A stretch of DNA of 64,000 nucleotides, taken from positions 108,660,793-108,724,792 of the forward strand of contig CM028379.1 of assembly GCA_013146195.2 (NCBI GenBank). The letters are read 5' to 3'. Position 1 is the first letter of the stretch. The number at the start of each line of letters is the position of its first letter. Position numbers and translations under genes: made by a program. This document shows, piece after piece, positions 36,001 through 47,022 of this stretch. The notes below the pieces were generated by a model that worked only from the letters and a program-made list of their open reading frames with translations, did not search any database and had not been told where the DNA came from. The stretch comes from Codonopsis lanceolata (lineage: Eukaryota > Streptophyta > Magnoliopsida > Asterales > Campanulaceae).

Positions 36001-39000
36001 TATAAGACAATATTAAAGACCTGACCCATGTTGAGGATCAAAGTTAGGCAAAAAAATTTTGAGTGTATTGATACCCAAAAGGTTGAGTATCAAACAAATG
36101 CATGGGAAAGCCAACCTACAAGACTACACTGTTTCAGCCAAGATAATACCAAAACGCCACTATTTCAAACACTACTTTTCCAAAAAAATCAAAGGATGTC
36201 GATAGGGGCTGACACGCCTTTACACGTGTCACTCACTGTGCGGTTGTCCCACATTTTTTCATTTTTCTCCGGTTTTTGGTCTATTTGGCCTTTTTTTCAC
36301 TTCAATTTTTTTTAAGAAAAACATCACGTTTTTATCTATAAATAGAGACTTTGTTTGTCTCATTTGGATACTAAACAAATTTTTTGAGATAAAGATGGTG
36401 AGGTATATAAAGTTATTTGAGATAAAGATGGTTGGGAATGTAAAGTTATTGGAGTTTGTGCATTGGAAGGGTTTTTTGTTTGGGCAGCTTGTGGGTATCA
36501 AATGGATTTTTTAAATTCAATTTTAATAGGTTGAGTATCAAATGGGGAGCAAAATCAAATTTGCTCCTCCATTGGACTTGCTCCTAGTGGAGACACATTG
36601 ATTTACCTTTTGGAGGAAATCAAAAAACCCAATCAACAGGATACATGCCAATTTGTCAAAAACATAGTACCATGGGATATTTATGGAAAACCTGAAAGTA
36701 CACTAGTCAAAATAGTCATTTGCAGTTGAATATTTGGACAGCAATGGCAGCTAGTCAAATGCATGCAAAACTTCCAATCTCATGGAGTTACCATAAAATT
36801 AAAAGAAAATCTTATGATCAAATATTAATCAACAAGGAAGCATCTAAGAATATATAGACGCAAACCTTTACTTGAACATTATGACACAATTACACAAACT
36901 ACATTTAAAGATTTTCCTGCAATATTAAAAGAAATAAAATTACCCTTTCAGCCAGGATGCGGGCTTTATTAGGTGCTCCCACACCAATGGCAATTAGCTT
37001 CACACCAGCCGAGTCCAATCTCGCTTTCGATTCTTTGAGAGCTGAAGCAAGTTCCCAGCTATATAGCGCAAAATTTACGAAATTAAAGAGTGCATATAAA
37101 GTCCACAAGATTGGACAAAATTAGATTCTTAATAAAACAGTTTTCACCAGCAAGGGCATCCAAAATGCCTCAAAAGCGCAACAACAGCAACTCCCTAAAC
37201 GAGGAATAAATAAAAGTTAGACAGGGTAGTATAGATCGACTATAAATACGGGAAATGATTTTTCTACACCATACTGATTACTTTGAGCTTTCATAAAGTT
37301 TTCTTGAACCAAATGGCAACAGAAGAAGGATATTTACTATTTGCAGTGCCAAAAAGTGGCTGAAAACATATTGAAGCCTATGGTAGCAGATAATATCATT
37401 GTTTACACGTCATTTATTGCCTCAAAAGACTCCGCAACACATCTGCTCTTTTGTGCGTGTGCTGGACGATTTGGATTGGAAGTAATAGAAGGGTATTCGA
37501 AAATGAGGAAAGGTCCTTGTCAATTGAAGGACATTCTGTTGCACGCTCTTCAGTCATGGTGTTCAGAAGATGCCAATAGTTCAATTTGTCATTCTCATTC
37601 TTTTGTAGAATTTGTTAATAGTCTTTCCCTAGATTAGTCTTTTTGTGTATACTTCTAGTGTACAAGGACGCGTCACCTTTTTTGACGCCTTCTCATATAT
37701 AATACTCACTCTTAAATAATAAAAAAAAGACTCCGCAACATATCAAAATCTACAAATATATTAAAAATCGTGGCATGGATAGTTAAGAAGAATAAAACAC
37801 CATCTATAATGGTCATGTGGTATAGTGTGACTCATGTACACAAGACTGTAAATTTACAGCAAAACATCTGATGGGCACTGTGACAGATACTAGCTGATAA
37901 GTGATTACTTGTGTCTAGGTACCTTGAGTACTTATATAAGGCCTAAATAAGGTCACCACAAGTAACAACCGTCATCATATAGGCTGCAGAAATTAGGTGA
38001 GGATAACAGCAAAACTCTTTCTTGGTTTTTGTTCAAGATTATTTGGAAAAAGAATTTCTATGAAGAGACAATTTCCTAGGAGAACTCTTTTCTGCCGACA
38101 GACATTAACATTAGTCAATGCAGTTTAAAAAGGTTAGGGATCAAACTTAAACTAGATAAATTTTCTCAAAAATATTTATTGGGGATTATTTTCCACAAAT
38201 ATTTTTGTGCATTTCCCAATTCCTGTGATTTTTCGTATTTATGGGCAAACTCCTTACCTTACAGTTTGCCCACTAGCAGAAAAGGCCTGGTTTCCCCTTT
38301 CTTCAAGGTACATCAACTAAGAAGCTAATATATGTTCTAAAGAGGCATGTCTACATACTCAGTAAAGGTTATACCAATAATGTTGTTACTACCATCAATG
38401 TCACAATCAAGAGCAGTGAAAGCAAAACCGATTCACCTAAAGCATTAGGTAACAACAAAGCTAATGAGACCACACTAAATAGACAGCAATGAAAGCTTAT
38501 GACAATAAAGCCTCTACGTAGAAGTATAAACCTACATACACTAACTTTTTTCTTTATAGTTCTTGCTTTCATTCTTTCTAAACAAGGGTACAAAACTACG
38601 TTTATACAATAGCTCCATCTTGTACGTCCTACCTCCAAAATAATAACCCATGATCATCTTCAAAATCATTTTCCTTCAACAATCCCAAGTTGTTTTTTAT
38701 TCATTGCCTATCTTGCTAAGATCATACGATGCCATGAAGCAATACATAGCAAGGAAGAACACATCAGTACAGTTGAATCGTTGTAGCACAAAACAAAGAT
38801 TTGTACAATATACTTAATACCTTTCATGAATTTTACACTCAAATCTTTTATGAACAATAGCTGCAGGTAATAAAATTAGGAGTTCAATTAAGGTTTCCGA
38901 CTATCCTATTAGTGACTTGGAGCCTGCTTTACCAGCCCTGGTACGAGTAGTGATCATGTTCACTCACCAGTAACTCATAGGTTTTTTTAGGTCTATAGTT

Positions 39001-40747
39001 ATTTTTCAGTACAAGCATTGCCTTGGCTTCAGTAGATAAGGTAATAAAATGTGGAAGTTCATTTATACGAGCGTAGCCACAATCAACAATGGCAAATTAT
39101 CCAACAAAGGTCAATCTTATGTCATCGATGAGAAATAAGACCAAGGAGCTTCTATTTCATGGATGCAGATTCAAATTCTTAAGAATGGATGATATGAAGA
39201 ATTAGAGTGCAGGTATAATAGCATTCTTGATGCGAATTTGATTGAAGTTGACTCAAAGTCTTTTTGATAGAAACACAAAGAGAATACTAACTAGAAACTT
39301 ATATGTTCTTGATCAGAAGCCATCTGCAATAAGGTCAGATATGGAAATCTTATAAATAGACTTTTTCCCAGTACAAGCAACAGGTAAAGATATTTAATAG
39401 GGAAAAACTTAGAAAAACCGTCTTATAGATATTTTCTGTAAGACGGATCTCTTTGACCCGACCCACCGTATGTTAGTGGACTAAGTTGTGAGAGAGTGGG
39501 GCTCCGTCTTACGAATTAAGATCCGTAAGACGGTGTTACAGGAGACCTACTCTATTAAGTAACATCACTTTTACTTTTGTAGATAATTAAGAGTTGGATA
39601 CGTTTCTCTTCCATGCTCAGGGACAGATCTAAGTGGGAGCCCAATGGGGCTCCAGCCCATGTCAAAATTTAGCCAAAAAAAAAATTTGTTAAAGCAATTA
39701 TTAATCCTAAGCTCTTTTATAATTATGTATGTAATGGATAAGGCTCATTAAGCCACCGACTATATGTCACTTCTTTTTTCGATTAATGAAGTTATTTTGC
39801 ACAATTATTATTGTTTACAATATTTTTTAAATACCTTGCCCACGTGGTACCAAAATCCTAGATCCGCCCATGTCCATGCTGCCAAGGAATGGTAATCACT
39901 AATCATATTGCTAAAGCTACATGGAAAGCACTACCTCCATAATAAGATATCATCGTGGTATACAAATAGCTTGATAATTGAGGATAAAAGCTTTTAGCTA
40001 TCATTCAAACCAAGTTGTTGGCACAAAGGTTGGGTGATAATTGAGAAGTTCTAGTTTCAAAATAAATTCAGAGCCTTATAACAGAAGTAGAGCATTTGGC
40101 GTTCGTTCCGAATTAGGTTTTGGCTGCCATGAGAGTATTTGGCTATTTGCGATTCCCTTCTAGTTAGACCACAATATAGCAAGACTAGTTAACCATCAAA
40201 CAACGCATCCAAAGCTTCATAGCCTACAACAATTCATTTTGATTGGAATAAATGGAGAAACCAACAATCCCAACGTTCAATTCAATATATGATTGGAAAA
40301 TTCGAAAGTCATAATCTAATATAGCTTCAATGTGAGTATGTACAGCATACACGTCTATGGCATATGAAATATTTTTTCTACGGCAATTAAGTATTCTAAT
40401 CATTATAATTGACATATACACTGGAAGAGTGAAACATAAAAAATTACCTCATTTTGATCCCAGAGGTCCTTGAACATGACGGACTCACCGGAGGCGGTGA
40501 AGATGCTAGTATCGCGGAGGATATCTCCGATTTCCGGAGAGTAAGTGGCGGTGGCGGAAGATTTAGCGACTAGAGAGGATCGACTCCGACTCGGTGTTGT
40601 AAAATTTAGGGAACGGACGGAGCTGAAGGAAGCCGAAGGAAGAGAAAGGAATGAGGACGGAATTAACAATCGAGCCGATTGGGGGGACGAAGTGGAAGCA
40701 GGCTGAAGGAATTTTGTAATTTGTGAAGATATTGTCGTTGTCGCCAT
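30004..40747 (-). CDS. AAED1: Chloroplast thioredoxin/peroxiredoxin-like protein, AAED1 (PRXL2) family, seven exons, intact
   Basis: Exons on the minus strand: 40448-40747, 37148-37194, 36944-37058, 30566-30610, 30418-30477, 30207-30302 and 30004-30123. All introns are GT-AG, all phases match, and the sum is 783 bases (260 residues). Residues 1-65 are Ser/Thr/Ala-rich with few acids (MATTTISSQITKF...), a typical chloroplast transit peptide. The AhpC/TSA-like fold follows: DILRDTSIFTASGE, FKDLWDQNE, then GVAVVALLRHFGCPCCWELA with the cysteine-rich active-site loop, SAGVKLIAIGVG, LPFPLESLYADPERK, AYDVLGLYYGLGRTFFNPAS and FKGKELVYAWKDEGTGDHAP. The protein is inferred to act in plastid redox balance; the substrate is not shown by the sequence. 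Introns 1 (3.25 kb) and 3 (6.3 kb) are filled with transposons, yet every exon is clean, which suggests selection. Confidence 0.92.
30885..31185 (-). mobile_element. LINE 3' end in AAED1 intron 3
   Basis: The minus strand reads PPNYWTIWRERNMRAFENVE, the end of a LINE zf-RVT domain. A 3' UTR follows with ttttggcgctatttataata and a terminal A-run, seen as the T-run at 30890-30901 on the plus strand. Confidence 0.7.
31500..32059 (-). mobile_element. TRIM (miniature LTR element) with a MITE inside one LTR
   Basis: Two ~115-bp direct repeats (31500-31856 minus the MITE, and 31941-32059) share ctcaaaaccaattggctta, gaggtg(t)ggcc and ttgcttgc(a/g)aggct. Between them, on the minus strand, lie a primer site complementary to initiator tRNA-Met (TGGTATCAGAGC; plus 31929-31940), directly after the upstream LTR, and a purine tract (GTGGGGGGCA) just before TGTTGAGACA of the downstream LTR. 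There is no coding region. Confidence 0.75.
31564..31805. mobile_element. Stowaway MITE inserted in the TRIM LTR
   Basis: TA at 31562-31563 and 31806-31807 flanks ctccccccgtttcaccc... and ...gcctcgaacggag(aaag). Removing it makes the left TRIM LTR continuous with the right one. Confidence 0.8.
32060..36943. other. Remainder of AAED1 intron 3
   Basis: Mostly unassigned. A (ACTCA)n run at about 32977-32998, followed by agttggctacatgaatcc, resembles a common plant SINE 3' end. 36010-36590 may be a MITE, since gatacccaaaaggttgagtatc-type words recur inverted at both ends. No credible protein-coding region was seen. Confidence 0.45.
37440..37727 (+). mobile_element. 5'-truncated LINE in AAED1 intron 1 with a 16-bp target duplication
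   Basis: The duplication aaaagactccgcaaca lies at 37424-37439 and 37725-37740. The insert carries the last codons of an ORF (…CHSHSFVEFVNSLSLD, TAG), then gtacaaggacgcgtcacc, and ends in an A-run. The same gacgcgtcacc word occurs in the 3' end of the LINE at 4592-5091. Confidence 0.88.
39405..39547. mobile_element. Small MITE with accgtctta-type inverted ends
   Basis: aaaccgtcttatagata... and ...ccgtaagacggtgttacag form an inverted pair about 140 bp apart. Related ends occur at 29500-29540 and 43840-43880. Confidence 0.6.
39618..39872. mobile_element. hAT-type MITE with 8-bp target duplication
   Basis: TCCATGCT at 39610-39617 and 39873-39880 flanks a 255-bp element. It starts CAGGGACAGATCTAAG and ends with the inverted CCTAGATCCGCCCATG. 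Eight-base duplications and CAGGG... ends are typical of hAT elements. Confidence 0.85.
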
Positions 40748-41263
40748 TGTTAAGACTTTCGAGTTCTCTGGAATTTAGCCCGAGTAGATGATTTTATCAG
40801 TTTGGTATTGCCGTATTGGTGGAGGTTGTAAGGCGGAGAAAGTCGGCGGAGTCAACGATCTGTCAATTGTAAATTATGCGTGGCGTAAATTTGAATGAAG
40901 TCGTGGCGACATGTTTTTAGAACCAAGACCAAGAGCAGATCCAATGGTAGGCTCCAAAAGGTTTATACATTAATATCAACCAGTTGATTAATTTTGATAC
41001 CATTGTCGATGATGATGACAGGGCATCAATCGGTTGTAAATTTACAACCGATTGACATAGTCAACATGGCAATGCAAGCTTATTTTCTTTTGATTTACAA
41101 AAAAGAGCCGTTGCACTTTAATGTTTTTGCTTTACAAGATATTGTTATTTTTTTGAACTTTTTTTTTTTCGTTTTCTGTTTTTTTTCAAATTTATTTTAT
41201 AAATTCTCCTATAAATAGGTTTGCAAAAAAAAAAAAAGTCATTACATTCTTTCAAATATAATG

Positions 41264-41532
41264 CTTGTTTGGTGGAGCGTTTTGACCAAAATGTTGATAA
41301 AAAACGCAGTGTTTTTTCTCTTTAAAAGTATTTCAATACATCGTTTTAAAACGCTCTAATTTGGAGCATTTTAAAAATGTGTTGCATTTACAACTATTTT
41401 GTTTATAAAAATAGCGTTTTGAAATATTTTTCCAAACATGTTTACAAAAAAATTATGTTTTGAAAATGCTGCATTTTAAAAACGTTGTGTTTAGAAAAAG
41501 CTGCGTTTTCAAAACGGTGCATCAGACGAGAC
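41264..41532. mobile_element. MITE nested in the Harbinger-type element
   Basis: gtttggtggagcgttttg and the inverted caaaacggtgcatcagac mark the ends. The interior repeats AAAACG/CGTTTT words. Confidence 0.55.
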
Positions 41533-41645
41533 CTTACATTACTTCTATACTATATCATTCTCATTAAACTACACAAATTCTTCTTCTCACTTCTTTTGTT
41601 ATGGATAACAGTTTTTTTTTTTTATTAATTTATTGAACTATTCTA

Positions 41646-42266
41646 ATGTCGAAAATTCTGCGAATGCCGAAACTATTCCAAATTTTCAAGGTCCGCCAAA
41701 TTTTCCAACTCTGTCGAATTTTCAAGCTTCGCCAAAATTTTCCAACTCCACCGAATATTCAAGCTCCACCAAATCTTCAAGTTCCGACAAATTTTCAAGT
41801 TCCACCAAATTTTCAAGTTCAGCTAAATTTTCGTTATCCAAATTTTCATTATCCAAGTTTTCAAGGTATTTCAAGTGTTCCAAAATTTTCTCATCCTTCG
41901 TATTCTCGATTTCTCATATATTCGCAACATGAATATTTTAACACGGCTATGGCAAATCAATATACATCCGGTTCTAATAAACCGACTATGGGCATTGGAA
42001 ATCCAACAACGCCAATTGATACAAGAAGGGATAGTGTCGGTGAGTCTGTAATTCCACCATTTTCTACCCAAGAAGGGTTGGAAAACATTATTCTTGATGA
42101 TGAAGTGGACAATGAAACAAAAGACAAGCAAAAAACAAAGTGGAGCATTGAAGAGGATAAAATACTTGTTAGTGCGTGGCTCGTTATTTCAACAGATAGT
42201 GTGAAGGAGAACTCTCAACATGATAAGGAGTTTTGGAAGTACATCAAAAACTTCGATTTGATTTGA
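41646..42266 (+). pseudogene. Truncated Myb/SANT-like protein of PIF/Harbinger type
   Basis: Open frame of 206 codons. Residues 1-75 are low complexity with repeated NFQVPPNFQVQ-like words, doubtful as protein. From residue ~100 the frame reads like a transposon ORF1: an acidic linker (LENIILDDEVDNETKD) and then KTKWSIEEDKILVSAWLVIS TDS, the start of the trihelix/Myb-like domain that binds element ends and partners the transposase. The domain stops after its first helix pair (FWKYIKNFDLI, TGA), so the protein is C-terminally truncated. A more natural start may be the Met of MANQYTSGSN at 41949. Confidence 0.6.
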
Positions 42267-42889
42267 TTGAGCATATTTGAGAATGCTTTGGAGACAACAA
42301 CAATGAAAATTAAGTTATAACGATTGTATATTTCTTATTAGTATTTAATTACTTTGTTTTTCCATTGTATTATGCAACTTTAATTATAATTCGTATGATT
42401 TTATATTGATTTAGTTCAATAAAGTTTATATTGTTGCATCGGTATTTTGAATTACTAATAAATATTTATGAATAAAAATATTTTTTTCAAAGATAAATTT
42501 TAAAAATATATAAATTATTTTTTGGACGTATTATATTTTTTCTATAAATATTTATGTTTTAAAACTATATATTTATTTTTGAAAATAGATGTATATTGAG
42601 AAAGAATAAAATATTTAGTTGTGGGTCCATACTATAAAGCTTTTATGGGTTTATGTATAGTGGAGAATAGGTTTATAGAGAAAATGTTTATAAACTGATG
42701 ACGTGGCATGATGTGACAGGAGGAATAAACCTTTTGAAAGGTTTATGACTATGGATAAGTAGCTGGAGTTTTTGTCCCGGGTTCTTGTGGACAATGCGTC
42801 AAAATATTGATGCAGCTAGTTTTCATTTAGAGATAAAAATTAGTCAATTTATTTTCAAATTATCGTTCTCTTTTACCTGACATATCGTT

Positions 42890-43100
42890 TAAGAAAAATT
42901 AATTGATTATATTATAAGTTTTGATGAATTGCGTAGTTTTATTTAATACCATTTAGAGCATGTGGTCATAATTAAAATAGATAAGTAAGGATAAAGTGGT
43001 AAAAGTTTTTTTAAAAAAAGAATTTTTTTTTGAAAGAATACATTTATTTTCAAACTAAAAGGAAAGAAGTATGATAATTTAAAAACGAAGGACGTAAAAA
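42890..43100. mobile_element. Degenerate Stowaway-like fragment
   Basis: ggtcataattaaaatag and gataaagtggtaaaagt match the core of 19731-19988; the ends are worn. Confidence 0.45.
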
Positions 43101-43152
43101 GAAAGTGTGCGAGTGTATTTTGGTGGGGAAACAAAGTCTATCAATTGAATTA

Positions 43153-43746
43153 GGGGAAATTACGAGTTAGTCCTTTTGCCAAATTTCTATCGTTTTAGTC
43201 CCTCATTTTTTTCAACCGATAAAGTTTATTTTCGAAATATTGTTCTTAATATACCCAGATCAGCTCCTTCTATAGCTCCGGCCAATATTTTTCAGTAGGG
43301 ACGAAAGCGGAGGAGGATGAGGATGAGGAAGAAGAAGGCTCACGGCGGAGAAGAAGGAAGACGAAGGCAGAAGAGATGCATTCGAAACCAGTTTGCATCA
43401 AATTTCAATCGTGATACATTGATTTGGATCCCCGATGCTTCAATTTGGGGTCCCGATGCATCGTTATGATTTTGGTTCATGTTTTGTGTGCATTGCGTTC
43501 CATCAATTTGTGTCTCGTGATGCACATCAGTATTCATCAAAATTGTGCATCAAAATTGAATGTCGTGCATCGCGATACATACATTGATGTATAGTGATGC
43601 ACTTAGTAAGTGATCTGTAGCGCGCTTTCGATTTATTAAGGGTATCACAACCGTTTCGATAAAAAAAGTACATTTTTCCAATTATAAAAACATGGTGGAC
43701 TATTGTGGTTACAAATTTGAAAAAGGGACTGACTCGAATTTTCTCT
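43153..43746. mobile_element. Mutator-type MITE / Pack-MULE candidate with 9-bp target duplication
   Basis: ATTGAATTA at 43144-43152 and 43747-43755 brackets an element starting GGGGAAATTACGAGTTAGTC and ending (inverted) AGAGAAAATTCGAGTCAGTC. The similarity continues inward for about 50 bases. Nine-base duplications with long inverted repeats are the Mutator signature. The interior is purine-rich and GC-richer (43300-43380: gaggaggatgaggatgagga) and then rich in gatgcat words, unlike its surroundings, so it may be captured sequence. Confidence 0.85.
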
Positions 43747-43829
43747 ATTGAATTACTAATTAGCACAAACCGGTGCCATGCATCCAACGTACTAGACTGT
43801 ATACTTTAGTAAATACTTTTAGAGTATGT

Positions 43830-44465
43830 CTTATATAAGATGGTGTTACGAATTTTAATTCGTAAAATAGGTTTATCCATGTTACATGGGTCAAAATTCA
43901 TAAATCTCAATGCCTCCTTAGCTTTTGAAAATTACATCGTCACCTCACGTTTATAAGTGAAGAGTGTCCCTTTTTAATATTTAAAATATCACTTTTTAGC
44001 ATAAAATGTGTCATTTTTTATTATAAGAAGTGTTAATTTGCATTTTTAATAAAAAAATATCACTTTTTTTCCTTTAAAAATATCTCTTTTAACCTCAAAT
44101 GTGTCACTTTTGTTTTGAAAAATGTCACTTTGCATTATAAATTAAAATCATCATTTTTGCATTAAAAGTCTCACTTTATAGGATTAAATGTGTTACTTTT
44201 GACCTTAAAATTATCACTTTCCATTATAAATAAAAACCGTCACCATTGTATTTAAAAGTGTCATTTTTTAACATTAAAAGTGTCACTTTTGGTCTTAGAA
44301 GCGTCGCTTTGTATTTTAATGAAAATTATTACTTTTTTCACTTAAAAAAGTGTCACTTTGTATTTTAATAAAAATTATTATTATTTTCACTTAAAAAATT
44401 ATCACTTTTTGCCCTTAAATGTGTCATTTTTTATCACCAAGTGACATTTTTCATTAAAAATGAAG
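43830..44465 (-). repeat. Element with a GTGACAC minisatellite, minus orientation
   Basis: Inverted counterpart of 28865-29540: gtgtcactttt words throughout, and the tail aaatctcaatgcctccttagc at 43904-43924. Confidence 0.75.
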
Positions 44466-45975
44466 TTAATTAAAGTTTTAAGTTGATTTAGGATTAAAAT
44501 GCAAAATATGAGCACCAAAGGATTTTGGAAGCACTATTTGGAAAGAGAGATGGCACCGGCGCACAATTTAGAAATTGGAGGGCACTAGACCAATTAATAA
44601 AAATATTCATTAATGTGTTGTCATTGCCAAAATTTGCACCTTTCCTAATATGGGTCTGGGTTTAGGTCATTTGATTTGGCTCGAATTGTACCTATTCATC
44701 TTATCTCGAATTCATCCTATAGAGACCAATTAATAAAAATATTCATTAATGTGTTATCATGGTATTTGATGGGTTACCCGCTTTAACAATTTTTTTTTTT
44801 TAATTTATCATTTTTTTGGGATATGTCTTACGGATTTATGATTAGTAAGGCCGTTCTACAAAAGTTTTTGTTATACTTTTATCTAAACATATTCACACAT
44901 GAATAATTTTAAAAACTCTTGTTTAAATATATTATATGTCACGTATACAAAGTATATACAAATTTTCCATTATTTCATTTGACTACTAATCCATTTATAT
45001 TTTGTGATAAGTAAATTATGATATGAAAATAATAACTTTACAAGTAAATAGATAAGAAAATATTAAGGTGTTTAAACTTAAAAATGATGAAATTATAATT
45101 ACGGTATCCATATAGAATAGTATGACATATTATATTATAATCATATTTGTATTATACACATATAAATATATAGACACATTTGTTCAAGTGGGTGATCTAT
45201 GAAGAAGTTGTTTGACCCTATCTATATTACAAATTTACAATAGAGTTTATTTTTATATATGTGTTCCTATGCATTGATTAAAAGGCTATTTAGAGTGATC
45301 TTGAGATTAAATTTATTGTTTCTTTACTTCAAAATTTAATGTCTTGTTGAGAATTTTTTTCATTATCAAACATTTACATGTGAGATTGTAGTTATCCATA
45401 TTTAACTCTCTATTTTCTCTCACTGACTTCGAACTTGTTTAAAGTTCATTTCGACCTTGGTCTACAACTTCAATGCATCAAAACAAATTTCAACTGTTGG
45501 TCAGTTGAAAAACTTGTGTTACTTAACCGACTTAATTGACTTGGGATAAAAAAGATCAGGATTTACTGTTTTACGGTGATCCAACGACCAATATTTTCTT
45601 CAGCTCTCACATGAACGAAGGCCGTTACCAATTCCCTTCTTCCGCTGTTTACTGGTTTGTGATTTACTTTGATTTAATTTATAGATTTTTAATTTAGGTT
45701 TTACTAATCAAACAAATATTTAATTTGTAGATTTACGGTTTTACGGTTTTACAGTTTTACAGTTTTATGGTTGCGAAAATTTGTATTTGTATTTTTCTTC
45801 TTTTTAATTTTTTTCGTATACAAATTTTAAAATTTTTTTTAAAAAATCGTAAGTTTTGTAATTTGAAATATTTGTTTTTTTTCTTTTTAATTGTTATCGT
45901 AATTAACTTAATCAATTTAATTTTTGTCATGCCCGTTTTTTTCGGCCCGCAATTTCGTATACAAATTATTAATTA
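44466..45975. other. AT-rich stretch without recognised genes
   Basis: Nothing coding can be supported. A short run of ttttacgg/ttttacag words lies at about 45730-45770. Confidence 0.5.
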
Positions 45976-46126
45976 ATCCCTCCGTTCCAAACAAAGAGGT
46001 TCCATTTGAAAGTCAATTTTTTTAAGAAAATAATATTTTTTGTAGTTCATTTCCACAGTATCTGCTTCATTTATTGATAAATTTTTAAACTGGCACCGTA
46101 CCATCGGCACGGGAAAAAAGTACTAG
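45976..46126 (+). mobile_element. Helitron 3' terminus with a Stowaway-like half upstream
   Basis: ccctccgttccaaacaaagagg resembles a Stowaway left end. ggcaccgtaccatcggcacggg, an A-run and CTAG (46123-46126) then give a Helitron 3' end of the same type as 28238 and 27186. Confidence 0.6.
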
Positions 46127-46205
46127 TTAATATTATAAGCAGTCGCATACTGAGATTAATCTTCTGAACAACTACCCTTAATAAAACATCAATCTTACAT
46201 TAATA

Positions 46206-46320
46206 TCTATAGTATAAAATAGATCAGGCAGTTGTGAAAAGTTAACTATTGGCTAGGATTTGTTTTTACCAAACACAATTACTAGTCAAGATTAACTCAC
46301 ACCCTCCCCAGCGTACACCC
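46206..46320 (+). mobile_element. Helitron 5' end
   Basis: A|TCTATAGTATAAAATAG, then gaaaagttaactattggcta, matches the 5' end of the 26668-27186 Helitron over ~90 bases. No matching 3' end is seen before the Copia block. Downstream sequence (46300-46640) resembles a gene leader, possibly cargo. Confidence 0.6.
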
Positions 46321-46660
46321 TCCCTAGCGTGCGTATTCTATACAACTATTGCTTCCTCCCAGTGCGTCTTGCGAATACAACTCAACTTCTACCTTTTTTT
46401 TTCTTCTCCCTCGCCTCCCGTTCTTTTACTTTTCTTCTTCGTACGCCTCTCTGACCTAAATCAACGGTAAGGTTTTGGGTTTTTGTAATTTGTTTCTTTC
46501 AGTTTTGGGTTTGTTGTTCTACTGGGTTTTTTTTTTTATTTTTTAAAACTTTTTGTAATTTTACACACATTGTTGGACGAAATCGTCGGACTTGAAGAAG
46601 AAGCATGGTCTCTGATTTATCGGAGAGAATAGTGGATTATCGATTCGAGGTGAGGTTAAA

Positions 46661-46935
46661 TTATACCGGTCCCTTTAAATTGTAATTTTTGTAGTGGGTA
46701 AGAGTGCTTGAATCAATTGTGCGAGTCGTATCATGGTACTTAGCCACAAGCTCATCTTTACGATTTTGAGCTAGGGTAGAATTACCCAACTTTGGTTTAG
46801 TCATTACGGTATCTAAGTTCTCAAGAACCTTTTGCTCATGTAGCAAACACGTGATTTTTCTTTGCCAAACACTATAGATTGAGCAACACAATTTCTTATC
46901 CTTGTTAAGGTGGACGGTTACATTCTTAGAAGTCA
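46661..46935 (-). pseudogene. Copia gag start, partial second copy
   Basis: The minus strand repeats the first ~75 residues of the gag at 53341-53652 (SVWQRKITCLLHEQKVLENL, DTVMTKPKLGNSTLAQNRKD). The start codon is lost and the frame ends abruptly at unrelated sequence near 46661. It belongs to the internal region downstream of the LTR at 48455-48951. Confidence 0.8.
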
Positions 46936-46970
46936 GTTCATTATAATTTATTACAAAAAATAGGACATTA

Positions 46971-47022
<52 letters not shown>

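Larger units (their letters stand above)
40931..42760 (+). mobile_element. Harbinger-type element, decayed
   Basis: Ends share gatccaatggtaggctccaaaaggttta (left, 40937-40965) and, inverted, taaaccttttgaaaggtttatgactatggat (right, 42728-42758), both approximate. The interior carries a Myb/SANT-type ORF like the ORF1 of PIF/Harbinger elements. No transposase (DDE) sequence is seen. Confidence 0.55.

Noticed and set aside
45730..45775. Telomere-like repeat
   Set aside because: The words are ttttacgg/ttttacag, not the plant telomere unit tttaggg, and only a handful are present.
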